The notes under the pieces are model-generated. The model made no database searches and was not told the DNA's origin. It saw only the letters and a program-made list of their open reading frames with translations. From JAIEOG01 sp964519985 (GTDB lineage Bacteria > Bdellovibrionota > FAC87 > UBA2466): DNA of 64,000 bases. Below, in pieces: positions 1 to 9,110 of this stretch. Position 1 is the stretch's first letter; each line of letters begins with the position of its first letter. The stretch lies in contig CAZFMF010000005.1 in assembly GCA_964519985.1 (NCBI GenBank), positions 79,006 through 143,005 on the forward strand, given 5' to 3'. The position numbers and the translations under genes are program-made.

Positions 1-919
1 GAAACTCTTCCGGAATGCCTTCGCTCGGAATGATGTATTCGTTCGACGGCGACTCTCCGACGGTCAGCACGACCGGATCAAAATAGTTCGAAACATCGAG
101 AATATGGTCGCCCCAAAGCGCCGTGACTTCGAACTCCCGCGCGTGATCGGGGGCTTCGAACGCCTTTTCGAGTTCTTCGGGCAGCAGATCGTCGTCGGAA
201 CGGCGGCTGCGGCGATCTTCGATGCGGCGTTCCAGGCTCGTAATGTCGAAAACCCGCCGGTCGCCACGACGCCGATCGCCCAAACGGCGTTCGTAGTCGA
301 GGTCGGAACGACGGTCCATGCCGGCGCGGCGGTCTTTGTCGACGTTTTCGGGAAGCTGCGGCGGATCCTCCTTGGCGGTGCGACGCTCACCTTTGCGCTG
401 CTCGGATCGACGGTCACCGTCGCGGCGATCGGTCAGCCGGTTCTCTTCCGGAAAGGCGTCTTTCTTGCGGCGCTCCGTGGGCTGCTTGGTACGGCGCTCG
501 TCCTTGCCCCCGCCGCCATCCCGAGGGATGTCGACTTGGGTAGACTCGCCGTCGAAAACCGGGCGGCCTTCGAAGGACGGCTGAGAGCTCATGGCAACGC
601 CCGAGCCCTTGGAAACTTTGATCTCGATGTAACCGAGTTTCAGCGTATCGCCGAAGGAGAGTTTGGATTCGACAACTTTCTTCCCGTTGACGAATGTGCC
701 GTGAGAGCTCGCCAAGTCGGTGATCAAAACATTGCCGTTACGCACTTCAATGAGGGCGTGGATACGCGAAACGCGCGGGTCGTCGATGCGAACGTCGGCG
801 GAGAGAATGCGTCCGAGAACGATCTTCTCTTTCACAAATTCGCTGGCGTGGACAATCTTGCCGTCCTCACCGATGACATCCAGTCGAATGGGGACGATAT
901 CGTTCGTTTTCGCTTCCAT
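1..919 (-). CDS. FHA-domain protein, GltG/PglI-like (3' end outside window)
   Basis: The gene starts at the ATG at 919 and runs off the window, so 306 residues are visible. Residues about 5-95 form an FHA phosphothreonine-binding domain, with the core motifs LGR, SRIHALIEV and SSHGTFVNGKKV. Next comes an extremely charged linker (about 140-230) full of ERR and DRR repeats. After it a second conserved segment begins with EFEVTALWGDHILDV, a pattern I associate with the AgmX/PglI/GltG family of gliding-motor proteins; a TonB-like C-terminus would lie outside the window. It is the last visible gene of an operon with TPR and beta-barrel proteins, and its ribosome site overlaps the stop of the gene before it. 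The FHA call is firm; the Glt link is inference. Confidence 0.85.
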   Translation of the reverse strand, partial: MEAKTNDIVPIRLDVIGEDGKIVHASEFVKEKIVLGRILSADVRIDDPRVSRIHALIEVRNGNVLITDLASSHGTFVNGKKVVESKLSFGDTLKLGYIEIKVSKGSGVAMSSQPSFEGRPVFDGESTQVDIPRDGGGGKDERRTKQPTERRKKDAFPEENRLTDRRDGDRRSEQRKGERRTAKEDPPQLPENVDKDRRAGMDRRSDLDYERRLGDRRRGDRRVFDITSLERRIEDRRSRRSDDDLLPEELEKAFEAPDHAREFEVTALWGDHILDVSNYFDPVVLTVGESPSNEYIIPSEGIPEEF

Positions 920-927
920 GGCGGCCC

Positions 928-1281
928 TTATTTCATTTGCCGAGACGAATCGATGACTTCCGCATCGAAGTTCTCGCGCATGCGAATGATGCTTCTCGCC
1001 TTCACGTCTTTGATATTCGAAACGTAGGAGCCCGACGGCTTGTTGTGGATACCGTCGATTCCTACCCCTTCAAAATCGTAGCTCGTTTTCTTTTTGTACT
1101 TCACGGTCGTTCCGTCCGATCGCTTCTCGATCACGTAGTCGCCGGAGTCGCCGCGACTGCTCACGGACGGTGGCGCTTTCGGATTCGACTTGGCCGCCGA
1201 CGGCACCCGCTTTTCCGCAAACACGGGAGTCACCGCGACCAAGAAAAGCAGACCGGCCAGAATGTAAAAATGTATTTTCAT
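928..1281 (-). CDS. small secreted protein of the Glt-like operon
   Basis: This 117-residue protein has a clear Sec signal peptide (residues 1-22, hydrophobic core, VFA cleavage site) with no lipobox cysteine. The mature part is short and charged, with no domain I recognise; the C-terminal half contains KKKTSYDFEGVGIDG and PSGSYVSNIKD. It lies 9 bases after the big TPR gene and 8 bases before the FHA gene, so it is almost certainly co-transcribed with them and is probably a periplasmic part of the same envelope assembly. The exact role is unknown. Confidence 0.75.
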   Translation of the reverse strand: MKIHFYILAGLLFLVAVTPVFAEKRVPSAAKSNPKAPPSVSSRGDSGDYVIEKRSDGTTVKYKKKTSYDFEGVGIDGIHNKPSGSYVSNIKDVKARSIIRMRENFDAEVIDSSRQMK

Positions 1282-1290
1282 CTCTTTGTC

Positions 1291-4200
1291 TTATCGCCAG
1301 TTTCTGAGCGTTTCCTGAGCCTTAGCCGATTCGCGACCGCCGTTTTGGATGTAGCGCGTCATCAATTGCTGCGCCTTTTCTTTTTGGCCCAAGCGATTGC
1401 CCAGGATCAGCGCGTCATTGTAAAGCACCGCCATCGCCTTGGGGTTCTCGCCGATAAACTCGTTGTAGACGTCGTGCGCTTCCTGGAACTTCCCCTGACC
1501 TTCCAACGCGACGCCTAGACCCAAAACCGCCTCTTCCGACTGGTCGTCAATCGCCTCGGCGCGGCGGAACATTTTTTCGGCGTCCGAGTAACTACGACTC
1601 TGCAGATAGATCGCACCCAAATTCGTATGCGCCGCGGCGGACGGAGGATCGGCTTTGGTCGCTTTCTGGAAATACTCTAACGCGGCCGGCCGATTGCGTT
1701 CGGCCAATGCTTGCAGACCCAGGCTATTGTAGATTCCCGACTTCCACTCAAAGTTCGAATCCTTCTCGAGCTGGTTGAAGAAGTACTGGGCCATCTCTTC
1801 TTTTTTCACCTTGTGGTAATGCGTGGCCAGGATGAATAGCGCCCGTTTTTCCGTTGGATTCTTGGCAACGAAGTCTTTGATCTTGCGTTCGACACCCTCA
1901 CCGCGCGATCCGGCGATGGAGGCCAGGTAATCGAGGTAGCGGCCCTTGTCGTCGGGACTAGGTACGGTGCTGTCCCAGGCCTTCACGCGATCCGAAGCCA
2001 CATTGGGCTGGGGCGACTGGCCGCCCACTTCCACCGCGGCTTCCGCCTTGGCCCGCGCGCGGCATTTGCCGGCAAACTCATTGGTCACATGGAACTCAAC
2101 CGCCTTTTGCGCGCAGACTTTGTAAAACTCCTCCGCCTGCTTATCCAAGACGGTAACCACTTCTGACTCGAGTTTCTTCAAGCCGATTTCGGCTTCTTTG
2201 CGCTCATCGCCCTTCATTTTGGCGGGGATGCTCACCTTCCGGAACGTGATGCCGTAGTTCGCGAAGCTTTCGGCCTTATCGTGAAGCGCCGCCACTCCCC
2301 ACTCCGGAACCCCTAAGTCGATCACTTTGTCGTAACCCATGCCGAGGTTCTTCAGGCGCCGCTGTTTCAAACCCACCAAATAAACCAGGTCTTGAACCGG
2401 GAAGCGGATCTCCGTTTTCTCGTACGCGTCCCGCTGTTTCGCCATCGCCTGGTATTCATTTTCGGCGATGTAAAAGGCGGCCATGCCGATGTTCTTCACC
2501 GACTTGCCCGAAGCATTGAAAAGGGCGCGAATTTCACGGACCGTGTCTTGCTTGGCGGACGCCTTTCCGGCCGAATCGTATTGGCGGGCCAGGTCGCCCA
2601 GAATGACCAGCTTGTCTTCGGCCTTCGGGGTATCGCGCACGAGTTGGCGGTAAATCTTGGCAAAACCTTCCCAGTTGCCCTGCTTGCGATAGAGTTTGGC
2701 CAAGCTGATTTGGATCGCCTTGGCTTCTTCGTGGCTTACGTTACCCGAGCGCGTGTACTCGTTGTAACGCTCCACCGCCGCCGCGTTGTGCTCCAACATC
2801 TCGGCGAATAGCGCCGAGTTGTAGAGCGCCTTGCGGGCTTCCTTGTTCTTGGGCTGATTCTTGTGGAAATCGTGATACAGCTTTTGGGCTTCTTCGAAGT
2901 CGTACAGTTTCTCGGCGTTTTTCGCCATCGCTAGCATCAAAGTCTCGGAATATTTCGACTTCGGATACTTCGCGATGAATTGTCGGGTTACCTCTTGCGA
3001 CTTCAGAGTTTCGCCCGCTTTTTCGTAACTCACGAGCGCGTTGTATAGGGATTTTTCGGCCAGCTCACCACTCGGATCCGATTTATAGAGGGCCATGTAG
3101 GTTTCGGCCGCTTTGGCCCACTTGTTATCGGCTTCGAGCTTTTCGACCTGTTTGAAGCCGATCTGAGAGCTGATCGTCTTCATCTCGGCTTGGAACTTCT
3201 TATCGCCGAGGTCAGGCATCTGCGCGAACTTCCGGGCCATCTGATCGAGGCCGTCGTAGTTCTTCTGCATGTTCAAAACGTCGAGCACGATGTACGCGGC
3301 GGTGGTGGCGCTGCGGTGCTTCGGGTGGTCCTGCGCAATCTTTACGAAGAGCTCCATCGCCCGATCGAAGTGATGGTAGCGGTAGTAAATCGCGGCGATG
3401 CGAAACTGCACGTCCACGATGCGAGACCCCTTCGGGTACTCCTTCATATAGTACTGCGCGATTTCGATGAATTTCTGTTCGCCCTCCGGAATATCCCGGG
3501 GATCCATATCCATCTTTTTCTGCTGTTCTTCGGTATAACGCTCAATCTTTTCGACCTTGGCGGTCAGCTGGTCCAACGCCAGCAGCGCATTGTAAACCGC
3601 CTCGTCGGTCATCTTGTCTTTGGGCGTAATCTTAGACGCTTCCATGTAAGCGTCGGCTGCGTTCAGCCACTTTTTCTGGCCGTACAAAACTTCCGCTTTG
3701 TAGAAGAGAAATTTTTTGCGGTCCGCGTGCTCCGGATAGTTGCGCAGCATCGAATCGTAGAGCGTGAGCGCGTAACCGTAAAGCGCCTTGTTGGAACCCT
3801 TTTGGGCCGAGGCGTGGTAGAAATAGGCCGCCTTAGTCCCCTCTTCTTCCAACGTCTTCAGCGTGCTCTTGAGCTCCGCTTTGTCGCCCCGGAAACTCGA
3901 CGCCCAGTCGGACTTGGGGCCGTAGTGATCGAGCGCGTAAGCGAGCGCCTCGACCGCCTTCTCGGTTTTATCCATGCGATTGAGCGATTCGTAGATTCCC
4001 AACTGGATCATCGGCGCTTCGACCGAATCGGGCGCTTCGTTCATCAGGCGCTGGTAGGCCTTGATCGCTTCGGCATCCCGGGCTTTGGTGCGCATGATGT
4101 CGGCGATCTGGCGTAGGTTCTGGATCGCCTTGTCTTTGCCGACAGTGTCGTAAAAGAAATCCATCGCGTCGTCGATATTTCCGGCATCGCCGTAGAACAC

Positions 4201-5112
4201 CACGAGATCGCGAAGGGCTTGCTCGCGCAAGTTGAACTTGGCGGGGTCGTTGGATCCTTCCAGATCTTTCACCAGACGCTTCATGTCCCGAAGCGCCTTA
4301 TCCCCGCGCATCAGATTCAGCTCGCACCAGGCCAGTTTGTAATTGGCGTAGTGGAACATCGGGGAATCTTTTTGGTGGGCTAAGATCGCGAACTTCGCGT
4401 GGGCCGCCTTGAAATTGTTTTTGTCGAAATAATAGTCGCCCAAGTAGATGACGGCGTCCTCATACTTGCGGCTCTTCGGGAACTGCTTCACCAAGCGTTC
4501 GAGATATTTCGCGCCTTTATCCCGCTTGCCGCCTTCCATCTCCACAAAGCCGATAAAGAAGATGATTTCGTCGATTTTGGGGTGCTTGGGGTACTTGCGC
4601 TCCAATTCATAGAAAAGGGTAAGCGCATCCTTTAAGTATTTTTTCGAGCGGGTATTGTCCGGCTTGGGCATCGCCGTTTTCTTGCCCGCGGTCTTGTCCG
4701 TTTCCCACTGTTGGAGCTTGGCGGTCAGGATTTCGGTCTCCTGATAACTCAGCTCCATGTACTTTTCGGCGTAGAGCTGGCCTAAGCGCAAGAGCATGTT
4801 CTCGCGATTGATATTCAGACCCGAATCCATCTGCTGACGCAAGAGCTTGATCGCCTCCTCGCGCTTCTCCGACAAGAAAGCTTCTTTCGCGAAGAGGAAC
4901 TTTTTCAGATCGACTTTAGGGGTTTTCTGACGGATGGCGTTTTTCACCGAGAATCGCTCGGAAACATAGAGTTTCCCGGCGCCACTCGGTCCGCTGCTCG
5001 TATTCTTCGTCAGTTCGAAATTTTTGTAAGGGCTCGTATCCCGTGCACCCAAAGCGCCCGTCGATACAATCGCCGCCACCGTCAAGATTTGTACAGCCGC
5101 CTTAGTTAACAC
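1291..5112 (-). CDS. large periplasmic TPR-repeat protein (GltI/AgmK-like)
   Basis: The protein has 1273 residues, built almost wholly of tetratricopeptide-type helical repeats; many units carry the A..Y/W...G pattern, such as AYIVLDVLNMQKNYDGLDQMA and AAAHTNLGAIYLQSRSYSDAEK near the C-terminus. I place the start at the GTG at 5112. It is preceded by GGAG at proper spacing and gives a good signal peptide (MLTKAAVQILTVAAIVSTGALGA). An ATG further upstream, at 5214, would need about 100 bases inside the neighbouring gene. The chosen start overlaps the upstream stop codon by 11 bases, implying translational coupling. TPR proteins of this size in such a cluster resemble AgmK/GltI of the myxobacterial gliding machinery, where they act as periplasmic scaffolds; this is inference from context. 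Confidence 0.88.
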   Translation of the reverse strand: MLTKAAVQILTVAAIVSTGALGARDTSPYKNFELTKNTSSGPSGAGKLYVSERFSVKNAIRQKTPKVDLKKFLFAKEAFLSEKREEAIKLLRQQMDSGLNINRENMLLRLGQLYAEKYMELSYQETEILTAKLQQWETDKTAGKKTAMPKPDNTRSKKYLKDALTLFYELERKYPKHPKIDEIIFFIGFVEMEGGKRDKGAKYLERLVKQFPKSRKYEDAVIYLGDYYFDKNNFKAAHAKFAILAHQKDSPMFHYANYKLAWCELNLMRGDKALRDMKRLVKDLEGSNDPAKFNLREQALRDLVVFYGDAGNIDDAMDFFYDTVGKDKAIQNLRQIADIMRTKARDAEAIKAYQRLMNEAPDSVEAPMIQLGIYESLNRMDKTEKAVEALAYALDHYGPKSDWASSFRGDKAELKSTLKTLEEEGTKAAYFYHASAQKGSNKALYGYALTLYDSMLRNYPEHADRKKFLFYKAEVLYGQKKWLNAADAYMEASKITPKDKMTDEAVYNALLALDQLTAKVEKIERYTEEQQKKMDMDPRDIPEGEQKFIEIAQYYMKEYPKGSRIVDVQFRIAAIYYRYHHFDRAMELFVKIAQDHPKHRSATTAAYIVLDVLNMQKNYDGLDQMARKFAQMPDLGDKKFQAEMKTISSQIGFKQVEKLEADNKWAKAAETYMALYKSDPSGELAEKSLYNALVSYEKAGETLKSQEVTRQFIAKYPKSKYSETLMLAMAKNAEKLYDFEEAQKLYHDFHKNQPKNKEARKALYNSALFAEMLEHNAAAVERYNEYTRSGNVSHEEAKAIQISLAKLYRKQGNWEGFAKIYRQLVRDTPKAEDKLVILGDLARQYDSAGKASAKQDTVREIRALFNASGKSVKNIGMAAFYIAENEYQAMAKQRDAYEKTEIRFPVQDLVYLVGLKQRRLKNLGMGYDKVIDLGVPEWGVAALHDKAESFANYGITFRKVSIPAKMKGDERKEAEIGLKKLESEVVTVLDKQAEEFYKVCAQKAVEFHVTNEFAGKCRARAKAEAAVEVGGQSPQPNVASDRVKAWDSTVPSPDDKGRYLDYLASIAGSRGEGVERKIKDFVAKNPTEKRALFILATHYHKVKKEEMAQYFFNQLEKDSNFEWKSGIYNSLGLQALAERNRPAALEYFQKATKADPPSAAAHTNLGAIYLQSRSYSDAEKMFRRAEAIDDQSEEAVLGLGVALEGQGKFQEAHDVYNEFIGENPKAMAVLYNDALILGNRLGQKEKAQQLMTRYIQNGGRESAKAQETLRNWR

Positions 5113-6583
5113 AGCTGCTCTCCGTCGTGTAAACGTATGTGCCCAGTTCGTCTTCCCAATATTCGCCGGCGAACGGCCAGAAATGGTAGTTTTCGCCCAC
5201 GCTGGTTTCCACATCGACCACGCGTTTCGGCGGCAGGCCCTTCTGGCCTTCGATCAGTTCCTTCTCGCCGGTGACGATTTCGACCTTCAAATAGTTGGCT
5301 TGTTCGCGCTGCGCCGTAAGTTCGCGCATCTTGCGACCGTGGATCTTACGCAGGTCTTGACCGATCTCGCGCTCCATCTGAGCGATAGCTTCGTCGACGA
5401 GTTTCGCCAAACGCTGGATCTGCTCGTTGCGACCGAGACGTCCCAAGTCACTGCGTTCCCGCCGCAAAACTTCCAGCACCTTCATTGATTTCGAAATACC
5501 TTCGTCCCGCTTGGCGAAGTTCACGAAAGCTCGGTTCAAGCCCTTACCCGAAGCGAAGGCTTCGTAGTAGGAGTTGTCGCTACCCATTTGGCTCGACTCA
5601 TTCTGCATCGCACGTAGGATCGGATCGTAGATCGTGAAGAACTGGGCCAAGGTCTGGCGCATTTCTTCGTATTTGCAGAGGGAAAATAGGATCGTGGCGC
5701 GCAAGACGTACCCCTCCCCCACCAGGTCTTCCTGGTAGAAGGGCGAAAGCACGGTGTGCAAGTTCCCTAACGAAACCGTCGTATCGTTTACGCGTAGCAA
5801 CGGCCAGCTCGCTTCGAGCAAAATCGTCAGCCAGTGCGGTGAGGAACTCGTGAACTGAGCATACATTTCGATGGAGCGTTCGATTTGACCGGCGGAATAG
5901 GCCGAGCGCGCCAAATTGAGTTTTGCGAGATCCTTCAGTGCCGCTTTGTCTTTCTCGCGACCACACGCCTGAATGGCCCGTTCGAAGTTCGCGATCGCCT
6001 CTTTGTAGTTCTTTTGCCGCGTCGCCACGACGCCGAGCAAAAACGCCGCTTTGGCGAAGAACGGATTCTCCGGGTGCACCGATTTCAGGTAGCTCGCCGC
6101 CTTACTGTCGTCGCCGACACTATAGTAATGAGCGCCAATCGCGTAGTTAGAGTGCGCGGCTACACTGGACGAGATGAAGCTGCCGGGTAGCGCCTGCAGG
6201 GCCTTGCCCGCGCGCTCGATCATATTCAATTTGTCCGTAATGATAACCGCGTTCTTAATCGCTTTTTCGTAAACCTGTTTGTTCTGCGCATCGGCGGTGA
6301 GCAACACATTGCGGAACGACGTGTAGCTCGCGTAGTACATGCCGAGTTCGAAGAGCGCTAAACCTTGATAGTAGTAAGCGAGATTGCGATCGCCGGGGGT
6401 AGCCGCCGTTTGCACGGCCTGGCCAAAAAGCTCGATGGCGCGGGCGTGACGGCCTTTTTCATATTGCAGCTTACCCAATTCGAGCGCAGATCGCGGCGGC
6501 TGCGCTTGCGCACGACGTTCGGCGAACGTCGGACGCCCGACGAGAATGGTAAGGCTGAGAATCGCCCAAACCGCCCTTTTCAT
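5102..6583 (-). CDS. secreted TPR-repeat protein (GltE/AglT-like)
   Basis: The protein has 493 residues with a Sec signal peptide (MKRAVWAILSLTILVGRPTFA). TPR motifs begin at about residue 35 (ALELGKLQYEKGRHARAIELFGQAV) and recur to about 270. The C-terminal third is more charged and helical. Its size and position, between an OMP_myx-type barrel and a giant TPR protein, match GltE/AglT of adventurous gliding loci. Unlike the lipoprotein GltE of Myxococcus, it lacks a lipobox cysteine after the signal peptide. It is 9 bases from the upstream barrel gene and overlaps the next gene by 11 bases. Confidence 0.85.
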   Translation of the reverse strand: MKRAVWAILSLTILVGRPTFAERRAQAQPPRSALELGKLQYEKGRHARAIELFGQAVQTAATPGDRNLAYYYQGLALFELGMYYASYTSFRNVLLTADAQNKQVYEKAIKNAVIITDKLNMIERAGKALQALPGSFISSSVAAHSNYAIGAHYYSVGDDSKAASYLKSVHPENPFFAKAAFLLGVVATRQKNYKEAIANFERAIQACGREKDKAALKDLAKLNLARSAYSAGQIERSIEMYAQFTSSSPHWLTILLEASWPLLRVNDTTVSLGNLHTVLSPFYQEDLVGEGYVLRATILFSLCKYEEMRQTLAQFFTIYDPILRAMQNESSQMGSDNSYYEAFASGKGLNRAFVNFAKRDEGISKSMKVLEVLRRERSDLGRLGRNEQIQRLAKLVDEAIAQMEREIGQDLRKIHGRKMRELTAQREQANYLKVEIVTGEKELIEGQKGLPPKRVVDVETSVGENYHFWPFAGEYWEDELGTYVYTTESSCVN

Positions 6584-6592
6584 GGAATCCCC

Positions 6593-7315
6593 TTAGTTGC
6601 TCGGCATCTTCGGCAGCCAGAAACTCAAAGACACCGTGAACGCGTAGTTGTTTCTTAGCTTGCTGGTATCCGCGCCCGTCACCCGATCGGTCGACTGCTC
6701 TTTGTAGATGTAGTCGCGGAAATCGAAACGCATCGAAAACCATTCCTTGAAGAAAAGCCGAAAGCCGACGCCCGGAAACACGGTGAGGTATCCGTGGCTC
6801 TCGGTCTTGGCCAGACCTGCCCCGAGCGTGAAGAAGGGCTCGATGTAGGCGATATATTGCGAAAAGGTGGCCAGCTTTCCGTAGAACGGCGTGACTTGCA
6901 GTCCACCGGTCAAAAAGTACAGGAGACGCTGCTCATCGATGTTGATCTTGGCTCCCACCTGCTCCTTGTTGATATCGTCCGTGAAGCTGCTGAAAAAAGT
7001 CTTGGTGTAGACGAAGCCGGGAAGCTCGATGGCCAGCCAGTCATTAAAGTGAAACGTTGCGCTCGCGCCGCCAAACAAAGTGCGACGAACGGTGCCGAAG
7101 GGAACGCCGCCAAACATCACCGGCGTCAACTCGAGTCGATGATTCTTGCGCGTGTATTTGCGCTGAACCACCACGACCTCCTCGTCGGGAACCGTGCCGA
7201 TTTCGGCCAACTGTTCTTCAATGATATTGGCCCGGGCCGGCGTGGCGTTTACCACAAACCAAAGCGCCATGAACACGAAGGCGGACCGGTTCGGATCGCG
7301 GAAAAGTTTCTTCAT
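6593..7315 (-). CDS. outer-membrane beta-barrel protein, OMP_myx type
   Basis: This 240-residue protein has a signal peptide ending near residue 29 (TPARA). It is followed by alternating hydrophobic strands typical of an 8-stranded barrel, for example ASATFHFNDWLAIELPGFVY, GVGFRLFFKEWFSMRFDFRDYIY and the last strand FTVSLSFWLPKMPSN. The overall pattern fits the outer-membrane barrel family shared by Myxococcus and Bdellovibrio, members of which (GltA/GltB type) accompany gliding genes. It is the first gene of the minus-strand operon and has a TATAAT box about 55 bases upstream. Its role is presumably to anchor the periplasmic TPR/FHA complex in the outer membrane (inference). Confidence 0.82.
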   Translation of the reverse strand: MKKLFRDPNRSAFVFMALWFVVNATPARANIIEEQLAEIGTVPDEEVVVVQRKYTRKNHRLELTPVMFGGVPFGTVRRTLFGGASATFHFNDWLAIELPGFVYTKTFFSSFTDDINKEQVGAKINIDEQRLLYFLTGGLQVTPFYGKLATFSQYIAYIEPFFTLGAGLAKTESHGYLTVFPGVGFRLFFKEWFSMRFDFRDYIYKEQSTDRVTGADTSKLRNNYAFTVSLSFWLPKMPSN

Positions 7316-7370
7316 GGTGATGTTTGGGTAAAGAAATGGCTCTTAAAGGAGCTACTCATCATTATAGGGC

Positions 7371-7376
7371 ACACGC
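7371..7376 (-). promoter_or_regulatory. -10 box of the Glt-like operon promoter
   Basis: A perfect TATAAT is read on the minus strand in the 130-base gap between the divergent operon and ilvE. It would start a transcript at about 7364, with a leader of about 48 bases. The -35 region (TTAGGT at 17-base spacing) is weak. Confidence 0.45.
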
Positions 7377-7445
7377 CGGGGATTGACCAGAAAACCTAAC
7401 GGCAATACCCTTCGCCAATTACCGTCAACTTCGGGAGAGCGCGGC

Positions 7446-8375
7446 ATGTCAGTCGATACATCGGAAATCAAATTCGTTTGGCAGGATGGAAAAATGGTGC
7501 GCTACGGCGATGCCAAAGTTTCCGTGCTTTCGCATAGCCTGCATTACGGCACCGCGGCATTCGAGGGGATCCGCGCTTACCAAACGACCGATGGACGGAC
7601 GGCCATTTTTCGCGCGGAAGAGCATTTCCGCCGTTTGAACGATTCGTGCAATACGCTGGATCTGGTGATGGAAACCACGCTCGGCGAATGGATGTCGGCG
7701 GCGACCGAGATCATTCGGAAGAATGAATTTAAGGAATGCTACCTTCGGCCCATTGCCTTCGTGGACGATACGTTTCGCGGTCTGAAGCTGCCGCAGGGCG
7801 CCAAGGCGCGCACCGCGTTGATCGCTTGGCCGTGGGGCAAGTACATGGGAGATGAAGGGGCCACCAAAGGTATTAAGGTCGCGGTGTCCAGTTACCGCCG
7901 CCCCGATGTCGCTACCGGTTTGCCGTGGGCGAAACTCAGCGGCAACTATCTCAACTCCGTGCTCGCGCGGCGTCAAGCCACGCTGAACGGCCATGACGAA
8001 GCCATCTTGCTCGACACGCAGGGCTACATTGCCGAAGGCTCGGGCGAGAATATCTTCATGGTGAAAAACAACGTGCTCATTACTCCACCTAAGGGCGCGA
8101 TTCTCCCCGGCATCACCCGCGATAGCGTGATGCAGCTAGCCAAGAGCCATGGCTGGGAAGTGCGCGAGGAGTTCATTACCCGGAATCAGATCTACCTAGC
8201 CGACGAAGTCTTTTTCACCGGCACGGCAGTGGAAGTGACGCCCATTCGCGAAATCGACGGACACGCCATCGGCACCGGCAAGCCAGGCGAAATCACCCGC
8301 ACCCTCACCGACAGTTTCTTTAAGGTAGTGCGCGGCGAAAACCCCGCCTTCAAACACTGGCTAACGTACGTGTAG
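7446..8375 (+). CDS. ilvE: branched-chain amino acid aminotransferase
   Basis: This is a fold-type IV PLP enzyme that interconverts Leu/Ile/Val and their 2-oxo acids with glutamate. The ATG at 7446 is preceded by GGGAGAG and gives 309 residues, the usual IlvE length; a TTG further upstream would add 21 unrelated residues. Visible family features are the N-terminal SHSLHYGTAAFEGIRAY, the PLP-binding lysine K163 in WAKLSGNYLNS, the substrate-loop segment EGSGENIFMV, and GTAVEVTPIREIDG near the C-terminus. The gene stands alone, divergent from the envelope operon, and its stop runs directly into a palindromic repeat. The identification is secure. Confidence 0.96.
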   Translation: MSVDTSEIKFVWQDGKMVRYGDAKVSVLSHSLHYGTAAFEGIRAYQTTDGRTAIFRAEEHFRRLNDSCNTLDLVMETTLGEWMSAATEIIRKNEFKECYLRPIAFVDDTFRGLKLPQGAKARTALIAWPWGKYMGDEGATKGIKVAVSSYRRPDVATGLPWAKLSGNYLNSVLARRQATLNGHDEAILLDTQGYIAEGSGENIFMVKNNVLITPPKGAILPGITRDSVMQLAKSHGWEVREEFITRNQIYLADEVFFTGTAVEVTPIREIDGHAIGTGKPGEITRTLTDSFFKVVRGENPAFKHWLTYV

Positions 8376-8452
8376 TCATTGCGAGGGCCGAAGGCCCGAA
8401 GCAATCTCGCATCGCTCCGCGATGCGGGTTTGCTTCGCTAAGCTCGCAAAGA
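8376..8452. repeat. palindromic intergenic repeat (TCATTGCGAG family), copy 1
   Basis: This copy fills the gap between the ends of two convergent genes. It contains TCATTGCGAG, GAAGCAATCTCGCATCG and the mirror arm CGATGCGGGTTTGCTTCG, so it can fold into a long hairpin on either strand. The same modules recur at 20689, 30328, 39752, 40362, 52844 and 53669. It may act as a bidirectional terminator. Confidence 0.8.
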
Positions 8453-9022
8453 CTAGAAACGCCAGTTGGCGAGAAGCATCATGGGGGCGACGGTGGACGG
8501 AAAGCCGTCGAACCAGCTCTTGGTCTGCATGATGACGTTCACGATACCGATTTGGATTCCGGATGCGTTCTCCGCGTAATTGATCGCCCCAATTTGAACA
8601 CCGTTCATCTTACCCGCGTAGTTCATGACACCAATTTGGAAACCCGTCATTCCGCCTTCGGCGTAGTTGATCACCCCACCCTGGCCGCCGGAAAACTGAA
8701 TCTTGGTATGGTTCACCCCGCCCACCATAAGTCCGGTGTAGTGGTCCCCATAGTTCATCCCACCGATGGCCAAGCCCGCACTATGGCCGCGCGTCCCGTT
8801 AACGATCCCAATGGCCAGCGACGTTTGCTCGTTCTCACCCCAAAAGCTCAACGTGAAGCCCGTGACGGAGTCGGTCACCGGATAGATCTGCGCCTTCGGC
8901 ACTAGGGATAGGTTAAAGAAATGATTGCCGCCGCGCTGCGAGTCCGGCTCACGAGGAGCTTCTTGAGCAAACGCGAAACGCGTAAGACCAAGCACGAGAA
9001 CTAGAAGAAATTGTCGTTTCAT
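8453..9022 (-). CDS. secreted protein with NYA/GxQIG tandem repeats
   Basis: The protein has 189 residues with a signal peptide (MKRQFLLVLVLGLTRFAFA). From about residue 70 it is made of short repeats of about 16-21 residues: GLAIGGMNYGD, GLMVGGVNHTK, GFQIGVMNYAG, GVQIGAINYAE, GIQIGIVN. Such repeats occur in surface-repeat proteins of the leptospiral LA_2272 type and suggest a beta-solenoid or surface barrel. Function is unknown. No Shine-Dalgarno sequence precedes the ATG; instead TAAACT lies 6 bases upstream, so the transcript may be leaderless. Confidence 0.75.
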   Translation of the reverse strand: MKRQFLLVLVLGLTRFAFAQEAPREPDSQRGGNHFFNLSLVPKAQIYPVTDSVTGFTLSFWGENEQTSLAIGIVNGTRGHSAGLAIGGMNYGDHYTGLMVGGVNHTKIQFSGGQGGVINYAEGGMTGFQIGVMNYAGKMNGVQIGAINYAENASGIQIGIVNVIMQTKSWFDGFPSTVAPMMLLANWRF

Positions 9023-9110
9023 GAGGATAGTTTAACAACTCTCAAGCGAAAGTCGACGGCGCTCTCCTCGGAAGGATGACAGCTATGACTCCCTCGCGTA
9101 CTTTTCGCCC

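Noticed and set aside
104..1027. A 307-codon open frame on the plus strand
   Set aside because: It is the antisense of the FHA gene, whose motifs are clear on the minus strand; the plus-strand product has no signal, domain or ribosome site.
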